43,251 bases of DNA from Muribaculaceae bacterium (GTDB lineage: Bacteria; Bacteroidota; Bacteroidia; Bacteroidales; Muribaculaceae). The first letter of the stretch is position 1; the number at the start of each line of letters is the position of its first letter. The DNA is taken from assembly GCA_009775265.1 (NCBI GenBank), contig VSPG01000018.1, positions 1 through 43,251 on the forward strand, given 5' to 3'. A program made the position numbers and the translations under genes. Under the pieces are notes generated by a model. The model was not told the DNA's origin. It worked only from the letters and a program-made list of their open reading frames with translations, and searched no databases. Shown piece by piece: positions 1 to 7,051 of the stretch.

Positions 1-437
1 CCTCCCACAATCCCACTCATGAAATCCTGTTCCAACCGCATCAATTCGTTGATACTTGATGTGAATTTGTCGTAGTGTTTGGAGCCTTGAATGAAAAGAT
101 TAAATATTGCCTGAGAAGGATTCTCCACACCATAGTTATCTCTTAAATCGTCCCTTACACGTTCAAAGGGTGTTTTGTAGAGTTTATAAAAATCAGAAAC
201 AGAGGATTTGGCAAGAGCCTCCCGTTCCTCCTGCGATAAGGTGAAAACAGGAAAGAACAGCTCATCGAAAACGTTTGCAAAAAGAGTTTTCTTATTTTTG
301 AAATAATAGATGATAGCTCCTTTTGTCTGGGTTATGGCTTTTTCAAGATCCGCGACCGTTATGGCATCCCAACTCCCGGTAGCAACCAGCGGATAGCACT
401 TTCTAAGTATATCCGACCGGTTCTTAAGTGACTTTGG
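1..437 (-). pseudogene. TetR/AcrR-family regulator, start codon missing, runs off the left edge
   Basis: The minus strand is open from 437 to the window edge. It encodes a clear TetR N-terminal helix-turn-helix (SDILRKCYPLVATGSWDAIT, then VADLEKAITQTKGAIIYYF) followed by the start of the ligand-binding domain. The recognition part (TKGAIIYYFKNK) is typical of the family. Upstream in frame there is a TAA at 438-440, and no ATG, GTG or TTG lies between it and the HTH, so the usual few N-terminal residues and the start codon are absent. The loss point coincides with the edge of the inverted repeat at 436-482. Base composition is visibly more AT-rich than in the rest of the window, which suggests a different origin. 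The C-terminus lies outside the window. It could still be expressed from a non-standard start, but a 5'-truncated remnant is more likely. Confidence 0.7.
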
Positions 438-482
438 TTAGGTTTGGTTCGGGCTATATATATGCCCGGACAAACCTAAACC
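436..482. repeat. Imperfect inverted repeat with TATATATAT centre
   Basis: Left arm 436-454 (GGTTAGGTTTGGTTCGGGC) and right arm 464-482 (GCCCGGACAAACCTAAACC) are complementary apart from one single-base shift on each side and one substitution, and they flank a 9-base TA-alternating centre. The repeat abuts the 5' break of the TetR remnant. It could be a regulator operator, a hairpin or a recombination scar; the sequence does not decide. Confidence 0.6.
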
Positions 483-744
483 TATATATGGTGGCTGGGC
501 AAAAGAAAAAGAATGGATTGGGTGTGGGAGCTTCTGCACCCATTTTTGCTATTGGGTGTAAGGTTGGGTGTGGCTTGGGGTGGATTGATTTGTTGAAAGG
601 CTCTGAAATTGTGATGTAGGCGTATGGGGCGGCCTGTCGGGGCGCGCAGAGGCGTTAAAGATACATAAAAACACCCAATTTCGACCGAAGTGGGTGTGAA
701 ATTGGGTGTTGTGCTTGTAAGTTGCTGATTGTCAGCATAAGTTG
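483..744. other. Gene-less segment with TTGGGTGT repeat cluster
   Basis: No convincing gene lies here; the short frames at 428-619 and 482-772 lack family signatures. The 8-mer TTGGGTGT occurs on the plus strand at 518-525, 552-559, 564-571 and 702-709 and inverted at 671-678, with a near copy at 690-697. The segment directly follows the 3' end of the minus-strand tRNA-Ala, a classical integration position. The iteron-like spacing would suit arm-type binding sites of a tyrosine recombinase, but no integrase gene is present. Confidence 0.5.
671..709. repeat. Perfect 12-bp inverted repeat (hairpin)
   Basis: ACACCCAATTTC at 671-682 and GAAATTGGGTGT at 698-709 are exact reverse complements separated by 15 bases. 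There is no T-run on either side that would make it an obvious intrinsic terminator. It incorporates two of the TTGGGTGT units and lies 35 bases beyond the 3' end of tRNA-Ala, so it could act as a tRNA transcript terminator or as part of a recombination site. Confidence 0.6.
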
Positions 745-818
745 TGGAGTATAGCGGACTCGAACCGCTCACCTCGACACTGCCAGTGTCGCGCTCTAGC
801 CAGATGAGCTAATACCCC
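745..818 (-). tRNA. tRNA-Ala (GGC anticodon)
   Basis: The minus strand folds as a full cloverleaf. The acceptor is GGGGTAT/ATACTCC, the D arm is GCTCATCTGGCTAGAGC, the anticodon arm is CGACA-CTGGCAG-TGTCG with anticodon GGC, and the T arm contains GGTTCGAGTCC. The discriminator base is A at 745, and the CCA tail is not encoded. Alanine identity fits the GGC anticodon, which reads GCC/GCU codons, common in this GC-rich window. Confidence 0.96.
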
Positions 819-832
819 TCGGTTTTGCGATG

Positions 833-864
833 CAAAGGTATAAGCATTTTTCGACATATGAAAA
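833..864 (-). promoter_or_regulatory. Promoter of tRNA-Ala
   Basis: On the minus strand TACCTTTG (833-840) matches the Bacteroidota -7 consensus TAnnTTTG. A T-rich element (TTTTC) lies about 20 bases upstream at the -33 position. The box is 15 bases from the mature tRNA 5' end. Confidence 0.6.
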
Positions 865-882
865 TATTTCGTCTTGTTTAAA

Positions 883-919
883 CTTTATTATGAATTAAAA
901 ACAAAAATTCATAATAAAG
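883..919. repeat. Perfect 14-bp dyad upstream of the NamZ operon
   Basis: CTTTATTATGAATT (883-896) and AATTCATAATAAAG (906-919) are exact reverse complements separated by nine bases, followed by a run of seven T (924-930). It sits between the divergent tRNA-Ala and the NamZ gene, 94 bases before the NamZ start codon. It could be an operator, for example for the WYL regulator encoded at the operon's end, or an AT-rich hairpin terminator against read-through. Confidence 0.65.
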
Positions 920-1012
920 GGCGTTTTTTTGGCGTAACTTTACGGCCAACAACTCAATGCAGGACAGCCATTAGGCTGCCACGACTTACTGAATACCGAT
1001 AAAACACTGCAT

Positions 1013-2227
1013 ATGAAGAAACTATATATGACATTTGCGGCCGCAGCCGCCATGATGGCCGCGGCATGCGGAGCCAACGCCGGCAATTCCGGAACAAACG
1101 GAGCGGCAGAGGCTGAAACGAAAGAGGAAGTGACAGTGGGCGCAGCGCGCACACAGGAGTATCTGCCGGAGCTTCGCGGCAAACGCGTGGCCCTGTTCAG
1201 CAACCACACCGGCATGGTGGGCGACCGCCACACGCTCGACGTGCTGCTCGACAGCGGCATAAACGTAGTCACGATATTCTCGCCCGAACATGGATTCCGC
1301 GGCACGGCCGACGCCGGCGAGCACGTGGGCAGCAGCGTAGACGAGCCGACAGGCGTGCCCATCGCATCGCTCTACGACGGCAAAAAACGCGGCCCCTCGA
1401 AAGAAGTCATGGATGCGCTTGACATAATCGTAGTCGACATCCAGGACGTGGGCCTGCGCTACTACACGTACTACTGCACGATGATAGACCTCATGAATTC
1501 CGCCGTCGAGGCCGGAAAAGAGGTGCTTGTGCTCGACCGCCCGAACCCCAACGGCATGACCGTGGACGGCCCCATACTCGACATGAAACACGCATCGGGC
1601 GTAGGACGCCTGCCCATCCCCGTGGTACACGGCATGACACTGGCCGAGCTGGCCCTTATGGCCAACGGCGAAGGATGGCTGCGCGAAGGACGCAAGGCCG
1701 ACCTGAAAGTGGTGCCCTGCGAGGGCTACACGCACGCCACACGCTACCGTCTGCCCATAGCCCCGTCGCCCAACCTGCGCACGATGCGGGCCATCTACCT
1801 GTATCCGTCCACATGCTACTTCGAGGCTACGCCCGTGAGCCTCGGACGCGGCACCGACATGCCGTTCGAAGTGTACGGCCACCCCGACATGAAAGGGCGC
1901 GCATTCGAGTTCACGCCGCGCAGCGTGGCCGGAGCAAAGAATCCTCCGCAACTCGACAAACTCTGCCATGGCGAAGACCTGCGCAACATCAGCGAGGAAG
2001 CAGCCATAGCCCAGGGAGTGAACCTCACCTACCTTATCGACGCCTACCGCGACCTCGGCGCCGGCGACAAGTTTTTCAGCAGCTTTTTTGAGAAACTCAT
2101 AGGCCGCGGCGACATACGCGGCATGATAGAGCGGGGCATGTCGGCCGATGAAATAAAAGCCACATGGGCCGACGATGTAAAAAAATTCCGCGCGCAGCGC
2201 CGTCCTTACCTCCTTTACGCCGAATAA
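1013..2227 (+). CDS. namZ: Exo-beta-N-acetylmuramidase NamZ-type lipoprotein (DUF1343)
   Basis: The 404-residue protein begins with a lipoprotein signal ending in a lipobox with Cys19 (AAAC-G), so it should be membrane-anchored outside the cytoplasm. The remainder is a full-length DUF1343/NamZ domain. Diagnostic stretches are ALFSNHTGM (residues ~60-70), IFSPEHGFRG, DEPTGVPIASLYDG, VVDIQDVGLRYYTYYCTM and VLDRPNPNG. Characterised family members release MurNAc from the non-reducing end of peptidoglycan fragments. It is the first gene of a tight operon: the symporter starts three bases after its stop. The predicted role is salvage of amino sugars from its own or foreign peptidoglycan. The enzymatic role is transferred from the family, not shown here. 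Confidence 0.88.
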   Translation: MKKLYMTFAAAAAMMAAACGANAGNSGTNGAAEAETKEEVTVGAARTQEYLPELRGKRVALFSNHTGMVGDRHTLDVLLDSGINVVTIFSPEHGFRGTADAGEHVGSSVDEPTGVPIASLYDGKKRGPSKEVMDALDIIVVDIQDVGLRYYTYYCTMIDLMNSAVEAGKEVLVLDRPNPNGMTVDGPILDMKHASGVGRLPIPVVHGMTLAELALMANGEGWLREGRKADLKVVPCEGYTHATRYRLPIAPSPNLRTMRAIYLYPSTCYFEATPVSLGRGTDMPFEVYGHPDMKGRAFEFTPRSVAGAKNPPQLDKLCHGEDLRNISEEAAIAQGVNLTYLIDAYRDLGAGDKFFSSFFEKLIGRGDIRGMIERGMSADEIKATWADDVKKFRAQRRPYLLYAE

Positions 2228-2230
2228 GCC

Positions 2231-3694
2231 ATGAGCATGCCCGTAATCGTCATCCTTACCATCGCGGCATATTTCCTGCTGCTGATGCTCGTCGGCCGCC
2301 TCAGCTCGCGCGGAGCCGACAACTCCACATTCTTCACCGGCGGCCGCACGGCCCCGTGGCCCGTGGTGGCATTCGCAATGGTCGGCGCCATGATTTCCGG
2401 CGTCACATTCATAAGCGTGCCCGGCATGGTGGTAGGCAAAGGCTATGCCTACCTCCAGATGGTGCTCGGCTTCATCGTGGGCTATATCGTCATAGCCTTC
2501 GTGCTCGTGCCGCTGTTCTACCGCCGCAACCTTATCAGCATCTACGGCTACCTCGAGGAGCGTTTCGGACGCGGCACCTACCGCACGGGCGCATGGTTCT
2601 TTTTCGCCAGCAAGATGCTCGGCGCCGCCGTGCGCTTTTTCGTGGTGTGCGCCGTGTTGCAGTTCCTCGTGTTCGAGCCGCTCGGAGTCCCGTTCATATT
2701 CAATGTGGCCGCGACTATCGCCCTCATATGGCTCTACACCGTGAACGGCGGAGTGAAGACACTCATATGGACCGACACACTGAAAAGCTTCTGCCTGATA
2801 GCCAGCGTGGTGCTGTGCATATATTTCGTAGCCCGCAACCTCGGCCTTGATTTCGGCGGCATGGTTTCGGCCATCGGCTCGCACCCCAGCTCGCGCATGT
2901 TCTTCTTCGACGACCCCATGGCGGGCACCTATTTCTGGAAGCAGTTCATCGCAGGCGTGTTCATGGCCATAGCCACCAACGGCCTCGACCAGGACATGAT
3001 GCAGCGCAACCTCGCGTGCCGCGACAGCCGCCAGTCGCAGAAAAACATGATAGTCAGCGGCGTGTCGCAATTCTTCGTAGTGGCCCTGTTCCTGCTGCTC
3101 GGCACCCTGCTCGCCATATTCCTGGAACGCAACGGCATAGCCGTGCCAGAGAAAACCGACGACATATTCGGCCTCGTGGCCACACATTCGGCCATGCCGG
3201 CCATCGTGGGCATACTGTTCGTGCTCGGACTCGTGTCGGCGGCCTACTCCGCTGCCGGTTCCGCACTGACGTCGCTCACCACGAGCTTCACCGTCGACAT
3301 CCTCGGCGCACACCGCAGCAAAGCCGACGACGAACTGACGCGCACCCGCAAGCGCGTACACATCGGCATGTCGGCAATAATGGGAGCCATCATCGTCGCA
3401 TTCTATTATCTGAGCAACCAGGACGCCATAAGCGCCGTCTACACGCTTGCATCCTACACCTACGGCCCCATCCTCGGACTGTTCGTGTTCGGACTCTCGC
3501 TCGGACGCCCTGTGCGCGACCGCTACGTGCCTTTCGTGTGCATCTCCGCCCCGGCGCTGTCATGGCTCACCCAATGGGCGCTCGCACGCTACGCCGGCTA
3601 CGAGACCAGCTTCGAACTGCTGCTCATCAACGCCGCCTTCACCTTCATCGGACTTTTCCTGCTCTCAATAGGCCATAAAGCGCAGAAACAATGA
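2231..3694 (+). CDS. Sodium:solute symporter (SSS family)
   Basis: The 487-residue protein is hydrophobic throughout, with about 12-13 predicted membrane helices, in the inner membrane. Family features include the N-terminal GRLSSRGADNSTFFTGGR segment, NGGVKTLIWTD, and the ATNGLDQDMMQRNLACRDSR motif typical of SSS transporters. It lies three bases after the NamZ gene and shares a four-base ATGA overlap with the WYL regulator, so the three are almost certainly cotranscribed and translationally linked. By context the substrate is probably the sugar released by NamZ (MurNAc or a related amino sugar), driven by a sodium gradient; the substrate is an inference. SSS members in other operons import sialic acid, sugars or amino acids. 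Confidence 0.87.
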   Translation: MSMPVIVILTIAAYFLLLMLVGRLSSRGADNSTFFTGGRTAPWPVVAFAMVGAMISGVTFISVPGMVVGKGYAYLQMVLGFIVGYIVIAFVLVPLFYRRNLISIYGYLEERFGRGTYRTGAWFFFASKMLGAAVRFFVVCAVLQFLVFEPLGVPFIFNVAATIALIWLYTVNGGVKTLIWTDTLKSFCLIASVVLCIYFVARNLGLDFGGMVSAIGSHPSSRMFFFDDPMAGTYFWKQFIAGVFMAIATNGLDQDMMQRNLACRDSRQSQKNMIVSGVSQFFVVALFLLLGTLLAIFLERNGIAVPEKTDDIFGLVATHSAMPAIVGILFVLGLVSAAYSAAGSALTSLTTSFTVDILGAHRSKADDELTRTRKRVHIGMSAIMGAIIVAFYYLSNQDAISAVYTLASYTYGPILGLFVFGLSLGRPVRDRYVPFVCISAPALSWLTQWALARYAGYETSFELLLINAAFTFIGLFLLSIGHKAQKQ

Positions 3695-4587
3695 GCAGCA
3701 ACCTGCTTGCGCGTTACATCTGGATAGTCGACACCATACGCCGCCACGGCCGCATATCGCGCGCCGAGCTGGATGCCAAATGGCGCCTGTCGCAATTCTC
3801 CGACGGCGGCGCGGGTCTGCCGCGCCGCACGTTCTACAGCTACCGGCAGGCCATACAGGAGCTGTTCAACATCGTCATCGAGTGCGACTCCTCCACGTTC
3901 GAGTACTACATAGCCGAGAACGACTCCCACAGCGAAAGCGTCTCCGACTGGCTGCTCAACTCCGTGGCCATAAGCGACATGCTAAGCAATTCGCGGGACA
4001 TGGCAGGGCATATCTTCCTTGAAAACGTGCCATCGGCGCGAAGCTACCTCGGACTGATAATCGAAGCCATACGCGACAGCCATCCCGTGCGCTTCACCTA
4101 TCACTCCTACACGCGCAGCCGCCCCACCCCCGGTGTAGTGCTCGAGCCGTATTTCCTCAAGATTTTCAAACAGCGCTGGTATGCCACCGGCCGCGTCCCG
4201 GCCGACGGAAAAATCAAGACCTATGCCCTCGACCGCATGAGCGACTGCGTGGCGCTGCCCGCCACGTTCGCGCCCGACCCGGCATTCGACGCCGAGACAT
4301 ATTTCCACGATTCTTTCGGGATAGTGTTCTCGCACAACGAAGCCAAGCGCATCGCCATCAAGGCCGACCCGCACCGGGCCAAATACCTGCGTGCGCTGCC
4401 CCTGCACCATTCGCAGAGCGAAATAGTGCACGACGAATACTCCATATTCTATTACCGCATGCGCATCACCCCCGACCTCGTGGAGGAAATCCTCTCCCAC
4501 GGCCCGCGCCTCACCGTGCTTGAACCTCCCGAACTGCGAGCCATGGTGGCCTCCGAACTGCGCGGCGCCCTTGCGGCATACGAATAA
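3691..4587 (+). CDS. WYL-domain transcriptional regulator
   Basis: This 298-residue protein has an N-terminal winged-helix-like segment (LLARYIWIVDTIRRHGRISR, residues ~4-85) and a WYL domain (~110-190). The WYL domain contains VRFTYHSYTRSRP, LEPYFLKIFKQRWYATGR and KTYALDRM, the arginine- and aromatic-containing pattern that gives the family ligand binding. A WCX-like C-terminal part follows. It overlaps the symporter gene by four bases. WYL proteins respond to small ligands or nucleic acids, and its position suggests autoregulation of the NamZ operon in response to a salvaged peptidoglycan sugar, possibly through the dyad at 883-919. That regulatory link is inference. Confidence 0.85.
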   Translation: MSSNLLARYIWIVDTIRRHGRISRAELDAKWRLSQFSDGGAGLPRRTFYSYRQAIQELFNIVIECDSSTFEYYIAENDSHSESVSDWLLNSVAISDMLSNSRDMAGHIFLENVPSARSYLGLIIEAIRDSHPVRFTYHSYTRSRPTPGVVLEPYFLKIFKQRWYATGRVPADGKIKTYALDRMSDCVALPATFAPDPAFDAETYFHDSFGIVFSHNEAKRIAIKADPHRAKYLRALPLHHSQSEIVHDEYSIFYYRMRITPDLVEEILSHGPRLTVLEPPELRAMVASELRGALAAYE

Positions 4588-4588
4588 C

Positions 4589-4635
4589 AACATTGAAGCG
4601 CGTGCACCATGTTGCGGTGCACGCGCTTCGATGTT
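4589..4635. terminator. Bidirectional terminator hairpin between convergent genes
   Basis: A 20-bp stem (4589-4608 with 4616-4635, one wobble pair) with a 7-base loop lies exactly between the stop codons of the WYL gene (plus) and the small lipoprotein gene (minus). T-rich stretches follow the stem in both directions. Confidence 0.8.
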
Positions 4636-4647
4636 GTTTCTATAACG

Positions 4648-5253
4648 TCATTCAATCATGCGGACATTGCCGTCGGGGTCGATTACGAAATGGAGCTCAT
4701 AGTATACTTCGGTCTTTTCGCCGCCCGACTCGATGGACTCTTTGCCGATTTCCTGCACGTTGAGCGTGATGCGCGTCTCGAAAGAGGCTTTGTCATCTGC
4801 CAGCCCGATTCTGTAGCTCGGAAGACTCAGAAATTTGTAGCCTTCCGGAATCATGGACTTGCACTGCTCTATCTGCGCCACTGCCTTGGCCGGGTCGAGA
4901 GTGAGAGACTGCACGTCGGCGTATTTGACCTGCTTCGCATTGTTCCACGGGCGGGGCTTGGACACATCGGGACAGAATACTTGCAGGAAAACATTGTTGT
5001 CCGAATCGATTATCTCTGCCTGGGCATACCCGAACTCAGTGTTGCATTCCAACGACGAGCCGGCTGCCTCGACAGACAGCCCTATGATGCGGCTGTTGTC
5101 GCTTTTTAATTTGTCGAGGGCGGATTTCACTGTTTCATAGGTGGCTATCTCGTCAGTGCCCGACGAGGAGCCAGACAGACCGACTGCACACTACACAAAG
5201 GTCAAAGACAGCAGAGCAAGAGCCGAAAGTACGATTTCCGATACGTGTTTCAT
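4648..5253 (-). pseudogene. Small lipoprotein interrupted by in-frame TAG (or restarted at an internal GTG)
   Basis: Starting at the ATG at 5251-5253 the frame reads a signal sequence (MKHVSEIVLSALALLSLTFV). It then meets a TAG at 5191-5193 and continues with Cys-Ala-Val-Gly and about 180 open codons to the TGA at 4648. The stop sits exactly at the -1 position of the lipobox, where a serine codon (TCG) would be expected. A single C-to-A change would explain it. The downstream part can restart only at internal codons such as GTG at 5128-5130, giving a 160-residue protein without an export signal. That region ends YYELHFVIDPDGNVRM and matches no family I recognise. A strong promoter and TetR-like operator lie upstream. 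Either a recent nonsense mutation, a sequencing error, or suppression at TAG. Confidence 0.7.
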
Positions 5254-5287
5254 TTTTTCTGGTTTTTATGTGATGGATTTTCGAGGG

Positions 5288-5317
5288 CAAAATTACAAAA
5301 ATAATCCACAAAACAAA
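5288..5317 (-). promoter_or_regulatory. Promoter of the small lipoprotein gene
   Basis: On the minus strand TTTG (5314-5317), an 18-base spacer and TAATTTTG (5288-5295) match the Bacteroidota TTTG/TAnnTTTG promoter well. The -7 box is 34 bases ahead of the ATG at 5253. Confidence 0.65.
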
Positions 5318-5332
5318 CCATTCGGTCGGTTT
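5315..5332. promoter_or_regulatory. Candidate TetR operator
   Basis: AAACC-ATTCGGTC-GGTTT forms a short dyad (5-bp arms plus a central CG) rich in CGGT half-site sequence, a look common to TetR-family operators. It overlaps the -33 element of the lipoprotein promoter, so binding would block RNA polymerase. The TetR gene ending at 5377 is the obvious candidate repressor; this pairing is inference. Confidence 0.4.
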
Positions 5333-5376
5333 TTCGGCGCAAAAATCTACAACCTATTTTAGAACTTGTCTAAAGC

Positions 5377-5988
5377 TCAGTATGTCAGCAACGAATATAT
5401 GTAGCGCAGGCGCCCGGCAAGCACGTCCGTGTCGAGACCACCCAGAAACGACTGCTCGAAGGACAGACCCATGAACATCTGCCTGAACATACATGCGGCT
5501 TCGTCCACGTCGACATCCTGCCTTATCTCGCCCTTTTCTTTTGCATCGGCTATTGCCGACGTCCACAATTCATAGTCCTGCGAAAATATGGCGGAAATCT
5601 TTTTCTCTACATCAGGATAATACAGGCGCACCTGCATGAGCAGATGGTAGTAATAGAAATTTATGCTGCACCCTGCCGGATTATTTCCGTCGTCGAGCAG
5701 TGCGAGCATCCTTTCCATCGTCTGCCTTACTCCTGAAACATACTGCTCTATGAATTCCCGAAGCGATGATGCCGAAATATGGAATTTATTTGCTGCGGAC
5801 TGCATGCCGAACACATATTTGTCGGCTACCGCCACAAACAGGTCGGACTTGAACGGGTAATAGTATATCAGTCCGGCTTTCGACAGGCCGCAGGCTTTGG
5901 CAATCTCCGTCTGACTGGCCTTTTCATAGTTCATCCTTGCGAAAACGCGCAAAGCGTTTTCAAGCACTTCTTCGCGGTTGGTTATCAT
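5377..5988 (-). CDS. TetR/AcrR-family transcriptional regulator
   Basis: This 203-residue protein has a standard TetR HTH at residues ~5-50 (LENALRVFARMNYEKASQTE, IAKACGLSKAGLIYYYPFK), followed by an all-helical ligand domain. Size and order are typical of the family. It overlaps the preceding thioredoxin-like lipoprotein gene by four bases (ATGA at 5985-5988), so it is translated from the same message. The next gene downstream is the amber-interrupted lipoprotein, whose promoter carries a TetR-like dyad. The ligand is unknown, and the protein is only distantly similar to the TetR remnant at the left edge. Confidence 0.88.
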   Translation of the reverse strand: MITNREEVLENALRVFARMNYEKASQTEIAKACGLSKAGLIYYYPFKSDLFVAVADKYVFGMQSAANKFHISASSLREFIEQYVSGVRQTMERMLALLDDGNNPAGCSINFYYYHLLMQVRLYYPDVEKKISAIFSQDYELWTSAIADAKEKGEIRQDVDVDEAACMFRQMFMGLSFEQSFLGGLDTDVLAGRLRYIYSLLTY

Positions 5989-7007
5989 TTCCGTGCCATC
6001 CGCTTGTCGATGAAACTCCGGGCCGCGGCCGCCGACGGCGTGCGCAGCAACTGGCTGCCGGTAGAGTCTGCGACTATGAAATACGGCAGCGACGGCACGG
6101 CCAGGCTGTCAATGCCGCGCGAGGCGGTGCCGCCGGGCAGCCACGCCTGTATCCATCCGGCCGAATCGGGCCGTGTGATGCGGCGCCATGCGGGCGTGTC
6201 AATATCGAGCGAGATGTCCACCACGCGCAAGCGGCGCCCGCCGTGCGATTTGTATATGGCCCTCAGCGCAGGCACCACGCTGTCGCGGCGGGCGGTGCGC
6301 TCGGTGCTGAGCGCAAAGAGCGTGAGAGGCGATGAAGCCATGCGCAGAGTGTCGTTGCCTCGGTCGCGCATACGGACGCCGAAATCACGCATCCGCGCCT
6401 CCGGACCGTGCACATGTTGCTCTATCTGCGCCACCAGGCTGCGGGTGATGTTGAGCGGCCTCGCTTCGGGGGCGATAAGCGTGAGCATAGAGTCGGCGAG
6501 GTGCAGCCCGCGGTCGGTCGACGCGTCGATCTGCGTGACCACCAGAAGCGTGGCCACGACATCGCCGGGATTTCGCTCCACATAGGCCGCAACAAGCGAA
6601 TCGCCGCGTCCGGCGGCAAGAGCGTCGGCATTGTCGCGCAGCCATTGGGTCCACCGAGAGAGGTCTTTGCGGCCGGACGCCGAAAGGCGGTTCGGGTCTG
6701 CCGGGTCGATGCGACACTCTATCTCGTCGCCTTTGGCTGCATAGATGCGTCCGAGCAGGCGGTAATCGTTGTCGAACAACTCTATGAGCACCGGTTGCGG
6801 CGCAGTGCCTTCGAAGCGGAAGTCGCCGCCGCGCACGGCAGTGATGCCCTGCATGAAAGCGTCGCCGTCGTAGAACACATAGCGCAGGTTCATCGAGCGT
6901 CCGCCCTCCACAGTGCCTTTCACCGTGAAGCGGTCGCTGTCGCCGCATGCCACAGCCATGAACGCCGCAACCAGCGATACGGCCAATAATTTGAGATGTC
7001 GTTTCAT
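5985..7007 (-). CDS. Lipoprotein with DUF4369-like N-terminus and thioredoxin-like fold lacking CxxC
   Basis: I chose the ATG at 7005-7007 because it gives a clean lipoprotein signal (MKRHLKLLAVSLVAAFMAVA, then Cys21); an upstream frame adds 16 residues with no signal value. Residues ~28-125 resemble the DUF4369 beta domain found before thioredoxin domains in Bacteroidota (FTVKGTVEGGRSMNLRYVFYDGD). The C-terminal ~100 residues look like a TlpA/thioredoxin fold (RLRVVDISLDIDT... VPSLPYFIVADSTGSQLL with the cis-Pro loop), but there is no CxxC, so disulfide chemistry is unlikely. The gene lies 45 bases after the Bcp peroxiredoxin and overlaps the TetR gene. The likely location is the periplasmic face of a membrane; the function is unknown. 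Confidence 0.72.
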   Translation of the reverse strand: MKRHLKLLAVSLVAAFMAVACGDSDRFTVKGTVEGGRSMNLRYVFYDGDAFMQGITAVRGGDFRFEGTAPQPVLIELFDNDYRLLGRIYAAKGDEIECRIDPADPNRLSASGRKDLSRWTQWLRDNADALAAGRGDSLVAAYVERNPGDVVATLLVVTQIDASTDRGLHLADSMLTLIAPEARPLNITRSLVAQIEQHVHGPEARMRDFGVRMRDRGNDTLRMASSPLTLFALSTERTARRDSVVPALRAIYKSHGGRRLRVVDISLDIDTPAWRRITRPDSAGWIQAWLPGGTASRGIDSLAVPSLPYFIVADSTGSQLLRTPSAAAARSFIDKRMARK

Positions 7008-7051
7008 AGAAATGCTTTTCTTCCGCAAAAGTAGTTCATTTCCATGTAATT

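Noticed and set aside
518..709. Repeated TTGGGTGT as a CRISPR array
   Set aside because: Units are 8 bases, irregularly spaced, on both strands, with no spacer-repeat periodicity and no cas genes.
428..772. Two short frames (428-619 plus, 482-772 minus) in the left edge
   Set aside because: Low-complexity, with no promoter or ribosome-binding context; the segment is better explained as repeats, and the minus frame starts inside the tRNA.
1022..3361. Long open frame of 779 codons on the minus strand opposite NamZ and the symporter
   Set aside because: It is a GC-rich shadow: it has no family motifs, an unusual His/Ala/Glu/Val composition, and lies wholly opposite two well-supported genes.
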